Assembly: GCA_019055375.1 (NCBI GenBank)
Contig: JAHQIW010005944.1
Location: forward strand, 124,001-188,000
Length of the DNA stretch: 64,000 bases
From: Parelaphostrongylus tenuis
Taxonomy: Eukaryota > Nematoda > Chromadorea > Rhabditida > Metastrongylidae
Direction of reading: 5' to 3'
Shown: positions 11,831-21,664 of the stretch, piece by piece
Layout: every line of letters begins with the position of its first letter
Position numbering within the stretch: position 1 is the first letter of the stretch
Notes under the pieces: model-generated
The model's database searches: none
What the model saw: the letters and a program-made list of their open reading frames with translations, nothing else
Told to the model about the DNA's origin: nothing
Made by a program: the position numbers and the translations under genes

Positions 11831-12029
11831 TATAAATACGTAGCAATATATTCTCAAAAATCCACCACAACTTGAAAAAAACTAAATATTATTGCAAATC
11901 GTCATCTCTTATGTATTATTCGTGCTGTTGAATTATTTTTTCAAACAACAAGCCTAGTATCATAATCAGAATTTTTAGAGATACAGATTGACTACAAAAA
12001 CATCAGGATGATAGGAGAAAATGCTCAAC

Positions 12030-12250
12030 AATAGCTGCCAATATCCCCTTGCGGACGATGAGGGTCAATATGAACCTCAGATGGCCGCGCCGCCCGGACG
12101 GTCTAGGAAGAGTGCGAGCGCTACCAAGATATTCGGATTAATAAGGCTCTCAGAGGAAGCTTGTCATCAAGAATCGATAAAACATCACCGATTAGACTCG
12201 TGTACTAATGATTCTGGCAAGATTAACGCTGACACTGCCTAGAATCATTC
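12030..12250 (-). repeat. R1 repeat, copy 1
   Basis: The reverse complement of this segment aligns with 18410-18690 and 28884-29165: GATTCTGGCAAGATTAACGC against GCGTTAATCTTGCTAAAATC, and GCGGACGATGAGGGTCA against TGACCCTCATCGTCCGT. Unclassified old repeat. Confidence 0.6.
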
Positions 12251-12704
12251 CTTTTTTGAGAGAAAACCATGCACTAGCGAAAAGGATTGTATTCTCACGT
12301 GTTGTTGGGCACGTTCTCATATCTCCTCGATGTTTTTGTAGCCAATAGATAGCTTGAGAATCTCTAAATCTGATAATAATCGTGTTGTTCAAAATAAGCC
12401 CACAGTACGTTGTAATGAAAAAAATGACATTTCACAATTCAATTTTTCTACTTGAAAGCGGATTTTTTGGTATTATAAATTTATATCCTAATCCACAGAG
12501 ATTCTCTAATTGAGCAATATTTCGATTTTTTCAGATTCTTTGATTTGAAGCAGATTTCTTGGAATTATACAATTATATTTTGATTCTCACGGACTTCTAA
12601 CAATTTCCAAGATCGACTGCCTATTAACCTCGGCTTGCTTCAATACAATTCCTAATTTTCTTCTTTAGGCAAAACACGAGGTGTTACAATAAACTTTATT
12701 CGAC

Positions 12705-12741
12705 AGCTGAAGTTTCGGCAGTTCGCCATCTTTAGAGCCTG
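12705..12741 (-). ncRNA. Decayed hammerhead motif of PLE-B
   Basis: Minus strand: AGGCT, CTAAAGA (G5 changed), stem II GGC/GCC with loop GAACT, GAAAC, TTC. Same site as in PLE-C and PLE-D. The core mutation predicts no activity. Confidence 0.5.
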
Positions 12742-12919
12742 AAAAGGTCAAAATGTTCTCATTCCAATGAGTCAAACACCTCCATTACTTCTTTAGAAAA
12801 AATCACCAAACCTAGGTTTCAACCGCATCAAGCACAAAATCAACACTAACATACTCATCGCTTTTCATATGTGTTCCACTGAATGATCCAAGTAGAGATC
12901 ACCGGAAGGAGAGACACAT

Positions 12920-13395
12920 AGGCCCGTAATGCACCCTACCCATCAAAACAACAGTCTTATATACTGGCTCATATCACGAGTGTTAACGAGGCATCCCTCC
13001 CAGCGATTTATAGTTGAATTAGTGGTGTTAATCCAAAGTGGTTCTAGAATTTTTTCCGCTGATGCCTTTTATTCCTGCGCAGCGATGACGACTTTGATCT
13101 CAAAATCAACTCTGTCGTGTTCCTGTTCTCTGTGCGTCCCTAGAGGGGTGATCCGTTTATAAAGACGCTTGTCGGCTAGGTGTTCTTCTATGTGGGCATA
13201 GAGCAGCCTACCCGTTCTGCCAGTATATTTATCACTACACGCTTTGCAAGAGATTACTTAGATTGTACCTACGCTCATGCAATCACCGTCTCTGCCGTTA
13301 GGACATATCTTACGATCTTTCGTTATGCAGAAAAGGTCATATGAGCTGTTGCGGAATAGTTGGCGTCTTAGAGTATTCAAAGGTATTTGAGTAAT
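12920..13395 (-). pseudogene. PLE-B GIY-YIG endonuclease region
   Basis: The minus strand matches the PLE-D endonuclease base for base at high identity over the linker (CPNGRDGDCMS), the GIY-YIG core and the C-terminal NRRE-x-CL stretch. Several stops and small indels break the frame, so no long ORF remains on this strand. Confidence 0.75.
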
Positions 13396-13430
13396 AGCCA
13401 CCGAACGCTCTAATCTTTTCAAACAGCGTT

Positions 13431-13907
13431 TTATAGCTGTACTAAACTCATTTGAAAAGAACGGGAGGATAAGCGGGTCTTTCCTTCTATTCGATTTTCG
13501 TTTCGAGGCGCATTATTTCCTCTAAACGTATGCCGAGGGGTTACAAATTTGTGTCCATTATAAATGGCTATTTCCCGAGCCAATTTCACGGATTCTAATC
13601 TCTGCTCCTCCCCAGTACATATATTGGCTGCTGTTCGAAACATGTTTTCTACTAGCGCCTTCGTATGTGAGGGATGAGATGAGAGATTGTAAACCAGGAT
13701 ATTTTTATTACTTGGCTTGTGGTACCACTTTGTTATGTAATCGCACTCAGTTAAGCTTATTTGCACGTTCAAGAATGGGAGCCAATCGTTTTTTGGTATC
13801 TCACTGGTGAATTTTCTATAATCTGACTGTTCATTCAACAGTCTAAAACGATTATCTAGCTCCTCTTGAATGGAACAGATAACCGAACAATCATCTTTAC
13901 CGATCAT
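13431..13907 (-). pseudogene. PLE-B reverse transcriptase C-terminal part and linker
   Basis: 158 residues beginning GKDDCSVICSIQEELDNRFR: the catalytic pair DD is kept but the preceding Tyr-Ile are altered. It continues through KFTSEIPKNDWLPFLNVQIS and the conserved PSNKNILVYNLSSHPSHTKA to EEQRLESVKLAREIAIYNGH. The RT fingers and palm motif A are lost. Confidence 0.85.
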
Positions 13908-14103
13908 CTTCTGTAAAGGAATTCAAAAGGCAAAACCGCAAATTAAACAGTGAGTGGGTCCTTACGGCAAAAGCGGCAGGCTTAAGACCATCTATCATTT
14001 CTCAATTAAGAATCCAGTCACCAACATGTCCTGTCTTATACTTGCTTATAAAAACACATAAGTTAGTCCACTGATGATCTAATGTCTAACGATCTATCTA
14101 TTT

Positions 14104-15147
14104 TCAAAGTTAGACCTATCATCAGCTGTGTAGGCGGACCGACAGATAGGATAGCATGGTTCTTAACGTTAATAACACCCAGCTGCTAGGACATATTCCA
14201 GCCCATCTGACGAGCACTCAGATGTTCCTGGATCGTCTACATAACGCGAACGCGAACAACGCTTACGTAATCTAGTCAGTCGATGTCACTGCTTTATATA
14301 CCAACATGTCGAACGACTTCGCATTGCATGCCACACATGAGCTTCTGGTACAACACCAGGGAGCTGTAAACATGTATGGCTTGTCGACTGAGTAGTTCAT
14401 GGTCCTATAAAAAGAGTGCCTGAACTGCTCAATCTGCAGATGGTCCGGAAATTATTATACTGAAATGAGAGGGCTGGCAATGGGGCAGCGACTTGCACCT
14501 AGTCTGGCCATTGCTTTTATGTCTAAAGTGGAAGCACCAAGGCTGGATCTCCTGCCATTACTCTACTGTAGGTATATAGATGATTGTTTGGTTACTGTTC
14601 CACTCAAGAGGAGCTAGATGATTTTTTTAGATTGTTGAATGAACAGTCAGGGTATATAAAATTCACCCGTGAGATACCAAGAAGCGATTGGCTCCCATTT
14701 TTGAATGTGCAATTAAGCTTAACTGAGTGCGATTACATAACAAAGTGGTACCAAAAGCCAAGTAATAAAAATATCCTGGTTCACAACCTCTCATCTCATC
14801 CCTCACATACGAAAAAGGCGCTAGTAGAAAACATGTTGCGATCAGCTGCCAATGTATGTACTGGAGAGGAGCAGAGGTTAGAATCCGTGAAACTGGCTCG
14901 GGAAATAGCCTTTTATAATAAGCACAAATTTGCAACCCCTCGGCATACGTTTAGAGGAAATAATGCACCTCCGAACGAAAACTCGAATAGAAGGAAAGTC
15001 CCGCTTATCCTCCCGTTCTTTTCAAATGAGATTAGAACAGCTATAAAATGCTTTTTGAAAGGAGCGGGTTCAAAGCAATCGGTGGCCATTATAAAAAATA
15101 CCACCGAATGCTCTAAAACACCAACTAGTTCGCAACAGCTCATATGA
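14104..15147 (+). pseudogene. PLE-C reverse transcriptase
   Basis: The catalytic YIDDC motif is intact, unlike in PLE-A, B and E. The palm contains stops (after NNAYVI and after GLSTE), and a frameshift directly after the catalytic motif moves the thumb (EELDDFFRLLNEQSGYIKFT onward, 14584-15147) into another frame. The thumb and linker are near identical to PLE-B, consistent with a shared recent source. Confidence 0.85.
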
Positions 15148-15174
15148 CCGTTTCTGCATAACGAAAGATTGTAA

Positions 15175-15540
15175 GATATGTCCTAACGGCAGAGATGGTG
15201 ATTGCATGAGCTTAGGTACAATCTACCTAATCTCTTGCAAGCGTGTAGTGATAAATATACTGGCAAAACGGGTAGGCTGCTCTATGCCCGCATAGAAGAA
15301 CACCTAGCCGACAAGCGTCTTCATAGACGGAACACCCCGCTAGGGAGGCATAGAGAACAGAAACACGACAGAGTTGATTTTGAGATCATAGTCGTCATCG
15401 TTGCGCAGGAATAAAAGGCATCAGCGAAAAAAATTCTAGAAGCACTTTGGATTAACACCACTAATTCAACTATAAATCGCAGGGAGGAATACCTCGTAAA
15501 CAGTCGTAATATGGGCCAGTATATAAGACTGTTGTTTTGA
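15175..15540 (+). pseudogene. PLE-C GIY-YIG endonuclease
   Basis: CPNGRDGDCMSLGTIYLISC, then after a one-base frameshift ACSDKYTGKTGRLLYARIEE, HLADKRLHRRNTPLG, and a C-terminal NRREEYLVNSR stretch ending near 15538. YIGETG is changed to YTGKTG. An internal TAA follows VAQE. Confidence 0.85.
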
Positions 15541-15743
15541 TGGGTAGGGTGCAATACGGGCCTATGTGTCTCTCCTTCCGGTGATCTCCACTTGGATCAT
15601 TTAGTGGAACACATATAAAAAGCTACGAGTATGTTGAGTGTTGATTTTGTGCTTGGTGCGGTTGAAATCTAGGTCTGGTGATTTTTTCTAAAGAAGTAAT
15701 GGAGGTGTTTGACTCATTGGAATGAGAACATTTTGACCTTTCC

Positions 15744-15780
15744 AGGCTCTAAAGAAGGCGAACTGCCGATACGCCAGTTG
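15744..15780 (+). ncRNA. Decayed hammerhead motif of PLE-C
   Basis: AGGCT, CTAAAGA, stem II GGC-GAACT-GCC, GATAC (A14 changed), GCC, AGTT. Two core bases differ from the hammerhead consensus and from the intact PLE-D motif. Confidence 0.5.
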
Positions 15781-16149
15781 TCGCATAAAGTTTATTGTAA
15801 CATCTCACAAGCTTCTTCACAAAAAAAAAACCTGGATTATCATTGATGGAACTTTTGTAAACGTATTTCTAAGAAGGATAACGCTCAACTGTCTCGAAAA
15901 TCTATACTTTTGAAAACGAGTTCTCCCTCATGCAATCGCATTTTGAGAATATCGATCGTGAGACTTCAATTTATTCTAGAAAAGACCCGTTCCACCAGAT
16001 TACTAGTATTCATTCGAAAGCTGAAATCAAGGAAACTAAAATGATGTATTTCTTTTCTCAAATAGTTTATTTTTCGCGCTGTGACAAGTGAAGTGGATTT
16101 TTATTTTCTAGTCTTTTAATGCATTTTTTACAGTGTTATGTTCATTCGT

Positions 16150-16382
16150 ATACTCCTTAGAAAATTTAGTGGTGAGAAAAAACACGGCCTCAAGTAAAAT
16201 TTTAGCCTGCACTTCATCTATTCAAGGACGCGTGTACTACCACTACACCACCGAGGCACATTTGCACCACCAGTCATACTTCTACATCACTATGTTAGCT
16301 ATCAGCCACCAACCCTTAACAAATTTGGTCAAGTACGTGATCGTTTCATAAACCCAGCTAAGCTGACAGCCACTGTTATAAC
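16150..16382 (-). mobile_element. SINE-3 copy, minus
   Basis: The reverse complement carries a tRNA-like segment (CCTCGGTGGTGTAGTGGTAG as box A region) and a body with TTTATGAAACGATC. It is the inverted partner of 16820-17060. Its body also resembles the inverted arms at 10911-11225. Confidence 0.65.
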
Positions 16383-16439
16383 TAATACTCGGAATTTCTA
16401 GTAATTTACTGCTTTTTTCTCCTTCCTTTCTTTCCTTTC

Positions 16440-16720
16440 TCTTTTTTGTGATATGATCATTCATATATTCCTAGGAGATTTCTAGGATATTCCACCCACA
16501 CAGGATTGGCAAAAAACGAGAAAGGGTAACTGCCCGACTGACGAGATCGCAAGATCGAAGCACGTGTATTGGGCTCTATGAGTCAGCTCTCCTTTGACAG
16601 ACCACTGACATGCGTGGCTCAAAAATGATTGCTAGGCATATTGAGATTTGAGCTGTGGTCTTAAGAAAACACTCGAAACGAAAGCTGTGATACATTTCTA
16701 GGAAAGCTGAATAGTAAGCA
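16440..16720 (+). repeat. Rep-3 copy 2, hammerhead-bearing
   Basis: Lies between two inverted SINE-3 copies. Contains AGGATTGGCAAAAAACGAG, the best-folding Rep-3 hammerhead (16532-16574), TGGCTCAAAAATGATTG, and the tail GTGGTCTTAAGAAAACACTC. No ORF. Confidence 0.75.
16532..16574 (+). ncRNA. Hammerhead ribozyme candidate, Rep-3 copy 2
   Basis: All parts are present: stem I GCCCGA pairing with TTGGGC (16569-16574; one G-U), core CTGACGA (16538-16544), stem II GATC-GCAA-GATC (perfect 4 bp with a GNRA-type loop), core GAAG (consensus GAAA, one change that still allows a G-U pair), palindromic stem III CACGTG, then T and the cleavage-site A at 16568. With almost no stem III loop it would be expected to work as a dimer, as reported for small hammerheads of Penelope-like elements. 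Confidence 0.75.
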
Positions 16721-16819
16721 AAAACACGGCCTTAGGCGGGAATCGAACTCAATTCTCTTAGAAACATATAAATGATCATAACACTGGAAAAATGGAGTAA
16801 AATACTAGAAAATCGGAAT

Positions 16820-17060
16820 ATTGTCATCACAGTAGCTGTCAACTCGGCTGAATTTGTGAAGCAAAATCGCATACCTGACTAAACCTGTCAAAGGTTAGTG
16901 GTTAGTGGTTGATAGATAACATAGAGATGTTGAAGAATTAGTGGTGGTGCAGACGCGCCTCGGTGGTGTAGTAGTGAAGCACGCGTCCTACAATAGGTTG
17001 GAAGGTGGATTCAATTTCCTCCTGAGACCGTGTTTTTGCTCATCAATTAATTCTCATAGC
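16820..17060 (+). mobile_element. SINE-3 copy, plus, tRNA-like segment at 16954-17030
   Basis: CGCCTCGGTGGTGTAGTAGT resembles a tRNA D-arm with box A; GGTGGATTCAATTTCC is a box B-like T-arm. The body (GTAGCTGTCAACTCGGCTG and GTTAGTGG repeats) is the inverse of 16292-16382. Non-autonomous Pol III-type element. Confidence 0.65.
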
Positions 17061-18409
17061 AATAGAAAATGAAAAATTTGTTTCATATTTGAGGATCTGT
17101 TGCCGAATAAAGTTTTTTTTTATGAACGAGTAATAACAATCAGTGATTTGAAGAAGTTAGTTTATTTCTAGAGAGGACTTCCTATTGGCTGTGACAGACA
17201 AAAAAAGTTTGGGTTTCGCGAAATTGGCCTCAAGTCACCGTGCTTTTAGCAACACATTGACTAAATGCAAAACGTAATTATCTTTTGGCAATGCTCAAGT
17301 GTGAAATATATATTTTTTTTACTGTTAGAGCGCATTAAGGGAGCCATCAGAATTTCCAAGATTTAAACTATCGAATGGTCATTGATAACTCTGACAAAAT
17401 CCAGGAGACGCGTTTATCCTAGGAGGTGCGCTACACATTATGCGGACATTGAAAATTATCCAAATTTGCAAAATCTAGTCTTCTTTTCGCCGCATTACAA
17501 TGCTCTTATAAGTCTCTTATGTAAATCAAGTATACCGGTGAAATTGCTAAAATTTTTCTTATCTTATGTGGTTATCGACTGCTTATGAAAAAAGCTTTAT
17601 CTAGCGAGAAATGCTTTATGTGGAATGAAGTATAGTTTTTCGACTATTACAGCAAAGAAAACAGGCCATTCAAAACGATTCATCGTGTAAATTCACTTGA
17701 TTTCAGCTGTCGAATGGTTACTAAAGCGTTTTATGCGCTATCTACCAAAGTGACTAAACAGGGTGGAATGGAGGGGAAAGAGCCGCTGTACCTCGATCTC
17801 TTCTTTGCATATCATAGCTATGACTAAAGAGTTCGGAAGAAATTAAACATTGATCTGAGATTGGAAATCTCAGTTGCACTAGTATTCAAAAAATGTCAAA
17901 AATGATTGGAGAAGTGAGATCGCTTGCAATAAGCAGCACTACTTTTGACAAACTACTCATTTTTTCCATTTTTCAGCCAGTATGCTTAATTTCACGCACT
18001 CTATGCAATGTAGTATAGGAAGGATGAAAGAAATAAGAGATAAATCAATTTGAATTTTGGATAAGTGTGAATGAATTATCATAGAAATGTTCAGTAAGCT
18101 CTTAAATACGGCTTTTTTTATATGTACTTGGATTTTTTCTTTGAAAGTGTGGATTATGAATGGAGCAATCACGTCATTTCTAATCAAAATAACCTCACTG
18201 AGGTCCGTTTTATTCTACGTGACCATTTATTGACACAGAAATCCCACATGCTGACGAAAAAATTAAATTTTCTATTAGAGAACGATCACATTATCTTTGG
18301 AGCGCATATTGGCGTCTCTTTCGCAGCCGTCTGAGGAGCTCGCCAGCGGAAATGGCTCCGCCTGCAAAGGGACATAATCATTTCTGCAAATATATGATTT
18401 TTCCCTGAA

Positions 18410-18690
18410 AAAACAAAAGATTTTTGGTAGCAGTAGCGTTAATCTTGCTAAAATCATTCGCACACAATTGCTTGATGGTAATGTTCCCTTGAGAACTCAG
18501 TTAACCCAAATTTGCACTGAAGCACGCACACTTTTCGTAATCGCTCCAAACGGCGCGCTCAGCTGAGGATCATTATGACCCTCATCGTCCGTAAAGGGTT
18601 GTCTTCAATAACCAGACATATAGAAGCGCATCTTTAACCTTCATTCGTGACGTCATTATAACTTCGAATTAGACCCTGATTAAACCTCTG
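18410..18690 (+). repeat. R1 repeat, copy 2
   Basis: Aligns directly with 28884-29165: AGCGTTAATCTTGCTAAAATC, GAGAACTCAGTTAACCCAAA, CAGCTGAGGATCATTATGA, AAAGGGTTGTCTTCAATAA. Boundaries uncertain; it abuts R5. Confidence 0.65.
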
Positions 18691-19117
18691 ATTCTGATAG
18701 TTGTAGACTTTTGTGGACGTTCGTGTGATTTTGGTGCTTTCAGCAAAATAATAGTTAAGTTGCGTGACTAATGTGAAACACTTTTTTTCTAATTTTTCAA
18801 CGTTACTAAAAGGGTCTTTTTAACAGATTGGCCACATACGGCGCAAACATGAGATTTAGGAATTTGAATGACTACTAAGCTCTTCATTAAAACTTCTTGT
18901 TTAATGCAGGAATAGGCTTGGAAATCTGTGCTAGCGAACGGATAAAAACCGTCACTAGCCCCAGAAATCACGCACCGGTATAAGCGACGCGGAAGAAAAA
19001 CTGCTCACGCTGACACCAGTAGAGGGTGAAATGCATCACAGACAAGAGGATGGCAAACTAGGCTGGCAAATCGAGAAAACGTATCTCGATTAGCTGACGC
19101 AAGGTTGGTAAATTAGT

Positions 19118-19165
19118 CGTAGAGATTCGGCTGTTGTAACCCGTCTTCTTTAGAGCATGAGCCTA
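19118..19165 (-). ncRNA. Very decayed hammerhead remnant of PLE-E
   Basis: Minus strand: GCTCTAAAGAAGACG, a long loop, CAGCCGAATCTC. Position and order match the PLE terminal hammerhead, but most core bases are changed. Confidence 0.3.
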
Positions 19166-19309
19166 CGTAGTATCAGTCTATTTGAATGATTCGGAGGCTC
19201 ATATTTATATGCTACCTAGGTCAGGTTAAAAAATCAAGCGAAGAAAAGTAGCGAATCTCGTGTGATGGTGACTCGTTCGCCCTTCCGGTTCGTTTCAGGA
19301 CTTTGGCGT

Positions 19310-19640
19310 TTACTCAAAAGGCCTCAAAAGTTTTGCGCGTGGATGATTTTGATTCCTGCACTAGGACTGTGACAGTCACATAAAAATCTTTGTTGTTGTG
19401 TTTTTGTGCTCTATGTGAACCTAAAGGTTTGGTTTTATCTATTCTAGATTTACTCTCTAGATGCTCTTTTATGCGGATTAAAAGTGGTCTACCCGTTTCG
19501 CCTGAATATTCTTCCCTCTCATGTCTTACATGTTGACAAATAAATTGTGCCTGAGCTCACACAAATCCCCTCTTTTCAGTTAGGGCAGATCATACAGTTT
19601 TTGGTGTTCACAATCGATCATAAAATCTATTGCGCATCAG
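19310..19640 (-). pseudogene. PLE-E GIY-YIG endonuclease
   Basis: Minus strand in one frame: GTIYLSTCKT, stop, EGEEYSGETGRPLLIRIKEH, LESKSRIDKTKPLGSHRAQK, then QESKSSTRKTFEAF and a stop. The core Tyr is kept, and Ile of YIGETG is Ser. Inactivated by stops. Confidence 0.8.
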
Positions 19641-20023
19641 CTGATGGCCTAGGGTGAAAGGTGGGAATTCAGTAACTAACACAAAATTTTTTAAGATTGC
19701 ATCTTTTTAGCCACCTTTTAACCGCGCTACTAATTTCGTTTGGTATGAATGGCAGTTTGAAGAAATCTCTATTCAAGTGCAGAGTATTCTTTTTTCGTAA
19801 ACTAATTCTACCTTTCGAATATTTTCAGGTAGCAAATGTTTTGTAGCCGTTGGAAACTGCAATTTTTGTGCTAAGTTTAATAGATCGTTGACTTCCTCTT
19901 CTCCTGTGCACACATTTTTAGTCGTTCGAAACATGTTTTCAATTAGCGCTTTGAAGGATGAGAGGAAAGGTGGTTGGCCAAAATGATTTGTTACATGGTT
20001 TCCCATACCATTTTATACTACAG

Positions 20024-20335
20024 CTATCCAAAAGCTTTACTCAGATGTTTAATAATAGAAGCCAGCTCCCGTATGGACCCTCTCGCGTAAATTTTATATG
20101 CTCTGACTCCGTTCAAGACTCCAAAACATTTGAACATTTCCTCCTGTGTGGAACAGACAATGAAACAATCACCTATATACTTACAGTAGAGCAATGGAGA
20201 GTAAACAAAAACTAGATCTTTCACCTTATACATAAAAGCGATGGCAAGACTAGGTGCTAAACGTTGACCCATGGCTAACCCCCTAAGCCGAAAGATAGCT
20301 GAAGTATTCAAACGCGCTGCCCTTGCCGTGCTCAC
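20024..20335 (-). pseudogene. PLE-E reverse transcriptase remnant
   Basis: 103 residues. The GLAMGQR motif is intact, but the catalytic motif reads YIGDC (first Asp lost), and the segment that should hold palm motif A between the N-terminal domain and this motif is missing. Inactive. The next piece, 19773-20006, holds thumb sequence (LSSFKALIENMFRTTKNVCT) in another frame. Confidence 0.85.
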
Positions 20336-21369
20336 CCATTCGTCGTTTGAATCTCTATATAGGAGTTTATATTTTTTCTTAGAGATTGAACGACAGAGGG
20401 AGACATCCCGAAAATGTTTCTTTGTTATTTCGACATCCAGCTGATTTGGAATTGCTACAAATTTCCCACGTTTATCACTTACGGATTGACTGATAGGTTT
20501 TTGATCCTACAAGCTCCCTGATTTGGGTCAAACCATGTTTTTCTTTGTGTGTCAGATTGGAGCTTATCTTCTTAAGCCGAAAGTAAATGAGTATTTGCAG
20601 AACTTTGTTTGGAAAAAGGCAAAAAATAGGGTCGTGTTCGCCCTTTGGTTTTTTGTTCCGTAGTGGTCTAATATAAAAATTTAAACAGACAAACAGACAG
20701 GTGCCTTACCAGAAAAACACGGCAGGATCACGAAAGGTGGCAAATGGGTGAAGATTGTCTTATTCAACTGATCTGAGATGTGGGAATTGGCCAAAACACG
20801 GGAAACCACCGATGGCGTTTGATTATGAGAACTACGAGGAACGTGTAAAATCGGTTCAAAATGTCCAGTATCAAGATAGCCACGACGTAGTGCTCATCAT
20901 ATACATTTAACGGATGAAATACCAGTGCACACTAAGCCGCAGATCAAGGTTTTTCTAGCATGTGGAGGTTTCGGCTTTTGAAATAAGCATAAAAAAATGT
21001 GTTTGTCTCTAGAAAGAACTCCATAGAGCTCTTTGATTCAAAAAGAAGAGTGGGTTTCACACATTTGAATCATCGCTGTTTTCCGTACCCCATCAGAAAC
21101 AAGGGTGTTTACAATTTTTTCAAGTGGGTTCTTAATTAATCAGTAAGCTAGATCCGGACAATTCGAGAGATATACTTAGGTTCCCAGAAAAACCTCTCAG
21201 TTCGCTGTAACAGCAAAAACAGAAGTAGGTTTCACACTTGAGGCGTTTCAACTCTCCTTTGGTAGGGGAAAGCATCTCCCACAGAGCTTTATAGTCCATT
21301 CGGTAGTCTGAAGTCTGTTGATTCCAGTGACGTATTTAGTTTTTCGCAAGGACTTCATAGTGAGCTGTA

Positions 21370-21664
21370 ATAGGTTAGGGCGCTCAATGCAGCGACGGAC
21401 ACTTGACCACCACGTATTACCAGGTATGTGGATAGGATCTCGCAATACTGGCACCTAACTGACGAGTCATCCGAGCACTTCACGGATAACCATCATCACA
21501 GTTTTGTAGATAGACACACACGTACTCACTCTCGTACGCTCGAAAGGATGTGGAGATCTGCAAAATGGCGCATCAAACGGCAGCGAGGGACCGCAAGGCG
21601 TTATTTGGAGTCTAACTTGGTCGAGTTCATGTCGCATAGAATGATCGCAGGTGAAAATATGTGA
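21370..21664 (+). pseudogene. Merlin/ISXO2-like (IS1016-type) transposase C-terminus
   Basis: The frame 21428-21664 reads YWHLTDESSEHFTDN, then FVDRHTRTHSRTLERMWRSA, KWRIKRQRGTARRYLES, NLVEFMSHR. This fits the end of the IS1595/ISXO2-like DDE domain used by Merlin DNA transposons (HLTVNHS-x-NFV-D, HT-x-x-IE-x-W, RG-x-x-R-x-L-x-x-YL-x-EFM-x-R). A LDHHVLPGMWIG stretch upstream (PGT-I-SD region) is in another frame. Upstream catalytic parts are not legible. The typical VDP is VDR here. Remnant. Confidence 0.72.

Larger units (their letters stand above)
12670..13925 (-). mobile_element. PLE-B, Penelope-like element, 5'-truncated
   Basis: Minus strand, from 13907 downward: RT starting at the catalytic DD, thumb/linker, Cys-rich linker, GIY-YIG domain (about 13390-12950), terminal region with decayed hammerhead. 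It lies head to head with PLE-C across a roughly 100-bp spacer, so 12670-15815 is an imperfect palindrome. Frame breaks are present between the RT and the endonuclease. Confidence 0.9.
14030..15815 (+). mobile_element. PLE-C, longest RT among the PLE copies
   Basis: Plus strand. RT signatures run from VRP and ISCVGGPTDRIAWFLN (about 14110) through SVDVTALYTNM (palm motif A, about 14280), RGLAMGQRLAPSLAIAFMSK (about 14470) and YCRYIDDCLV (catalytic, about 14570), followed by thumb, Cys-rich linker, GIY-YIG (about 15180-15540) and the terminal region with a decayed hammerhead. Inactivated by stops in the palm and by frameshifts after the catalytic motif and inside the endonuclease. Confidence 0.92.
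15816..18300 (+). repeat. R2 copy 1, long unclassified repeat split by a nest at 16110-17090
   Basis: 15816-16110 matches 51176-51470 (ATTGATGGAACTTTTGTAAACG against ATTGAAGGAACTTTCGATAACG; TTCTAGAAAAGAC in both), and 17090-18300 matches about 51480-52780 (GGCCTCAAGTCACCGTG, CGCTGTACCTCGATCTC, CCTCACTGAGG, ACAGAAATCCCAC). Together about 1.5 kb per copy. No ORF is conserved and no protein family is recognised. Confidence 0.7.
19047..20691 (-). mobile_element. PLE-E, Penelope-like element with internal deletion
   Basis: Inserted into R5. Short imperfect direct repeats (CACAGACAAG at 19037-19046, AACAGACAGG at 20692-20701) bound it, and the uninterrupted R5 sequence is seen near 25185-25240. 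Minus strand from 20690: N-terminal PLE region (LKKISSNLTHKEKHGLTQIR, then GKFVAIPNQLDVEITKKHF and a DEWVSTARAAR end), then directly RGLAMGQRLAPSLAIAFMYK and the catalytic region, thumb, GIY-YIG with stops, and a decayed terminal hammerhead. The palm motif A segment is deleted. Confidence 0.85.
18640..21250 (+). repeat. R5 copy 1, unclassified repeat interrupted by PLE-E
   Basis: 18640-19046 plus 20692-21250 together align, inverted, with 33950-34860 and in part directly with 24580-25260. Landmarks: GTTGTAGACTTTTGTGGACG, TGACTAATGTGAAACACTT, TCACTAGCCCCAGAAATC, then after the insertion AACACGGGAAACCACCGATG and GAACTCCATAGAGCTC. No conserved ORF, so a non-autonomous element or decayed segmental duplicate. 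Confidence 0.7.
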
